DNA of 38,101 nt from contig CADCBQ010000028.1 of the NCBI GenBank assembly GCA_902799745.1, positions 1 to 38,101 on the forward strand, written 5' to 3'. Of the stretch, positions 38,005 through 38,101 are shown in pieces. Numbering within the stretch: position 1 is the first letter of the stretch; each line of letters opens with the position of its first letter. Made by a program: the position numbers and the translations under genes. Source of the stretch: Fibrobacter succinogenes (GTDB lineage Bacteria > Fibrobacterota > Fibrobacteria > Fibrobacterales > Fibrobacteraceae). The notes under the pieces are model-generated. The model was not told where the DNA came from and searched no databases. It saw only the letters and a list, made by a program, of their open reading frames with translations.

Positions 38005-38101
38005 ACTTCGCAAAAACGGGCTGTCGGGCCTTGCGCAAACGCATTTCCTTTACCCGCGGGCTGTCCGCAGTTCCCAACAGGCGACCGCGCACATCGTAAA
38101 C
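38003..38101 (-). CDS. 3' end of a secreted protein (tail only)
   Basis: The last 32 codons and stop of a gene entering from the right. The visible peptide VYDVRGRLLGTADSPRVKE and a basic end (RLRKARQPVFAK) match the C-terminal tails of the secreted enzymes here (compare IYDTQGRLLKQ at the end of the 35225 gene). It is probably another secreted polysaccharide-acting protein; the catalytic part is outside the window. Too short for the usual ORF cut-offs. Confidence 0.75.
   Translation of the reverse strand, partial: VYDVRGRLLGTADSPRVKEMRLRKARQPVFAK

Noticed and set aside
1..38101. Insertion sequences, prophage, tRNA genes or attachment sites
   Set aside because: No transposase, integrase or phage-like frame, no terminal inverted repeats flanking a gene, and no tRNA-like cloverleaf or TTCGAATC-type T-arm was found on reading both strands.

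Overview
The window looks like a chromosomal segment of a Fibrobacter (phylum Fibrobacterota). The pointers are two paralogues of the regulator-like family TIGR02147 (named the second paralogous family of F. succinogenes), secreted polysaccharide-degrading enzymes with poly-serine linkers and short basic C-terminal tails, and abundant lipoproteins. This rests on recognising families by eye; no database search was run.

Layout. (1) Positions 1-382 hold the 5' end of a 16S rRNA gene reading leftward, with its leader and promoter. (2) 383-14491 is a mostly housekeeping block: miaA, a divergent polysaccharide-deacetylase-like protein, pdxJ, a type IV pilin-like protein, truA with a coupled membrane protein, a degenerate GGDEF protein, a fused radical-SAM/DUF2344 protein, an acidic outer-membrane protein, a small ORF, a LOG-family protein, a Ser/Thr kinase and a membrane protein. 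(3) 14463-38101 is an accessory plant-polysaccharide block: four PL1-type pectate lyases, one PL9-type pectate lyase, a CBM35-GH26 mannanase, an SGNH esterase, an HExxH protein of DUF6055 type, a SUMF1-like lipoprotein with a histidine-phosphatase lipoprotein, and two copies of a TIGR02147 regulator paired with a surface lipoprotein carrying carbohydrate-binding-like folds. A further secreted protein runs off the right edge.

How the genes may work together. The pectate lyases, esterase and mannanase would attack pectin and mannan outside the cell. They carry signal peptides, and most carry short C-terminal tails resembling type IX-type sorting domains or the basic terminal domains known from Fibrobacter enzymes. 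Each TIGR02147 gene sits beside a lipoprotein with an Ig/carboxypeptidase-regulatory-like N-terminus and a jelly-roll or LamG-like C-terminus. I propose, as inference, that these pairs are sensing/regulatory modules for the locus.

Regulatory signals. At least nine genes have a TANNTT -10 box only 6-7 nt before the ATG and no Shine-Dalgarno, which predicts leaderless mRNAs. Most secreted-enzyme genes instead have a clear Shine-Dalgarno. A palindrome of the form GTNGTC-N4-RACAAC lies next to a -10-like box at four places in the accessory block, three of them followed by a hairpin with a U-run. Its role (operator/promoter or 3'-UTR element) is unresolved.
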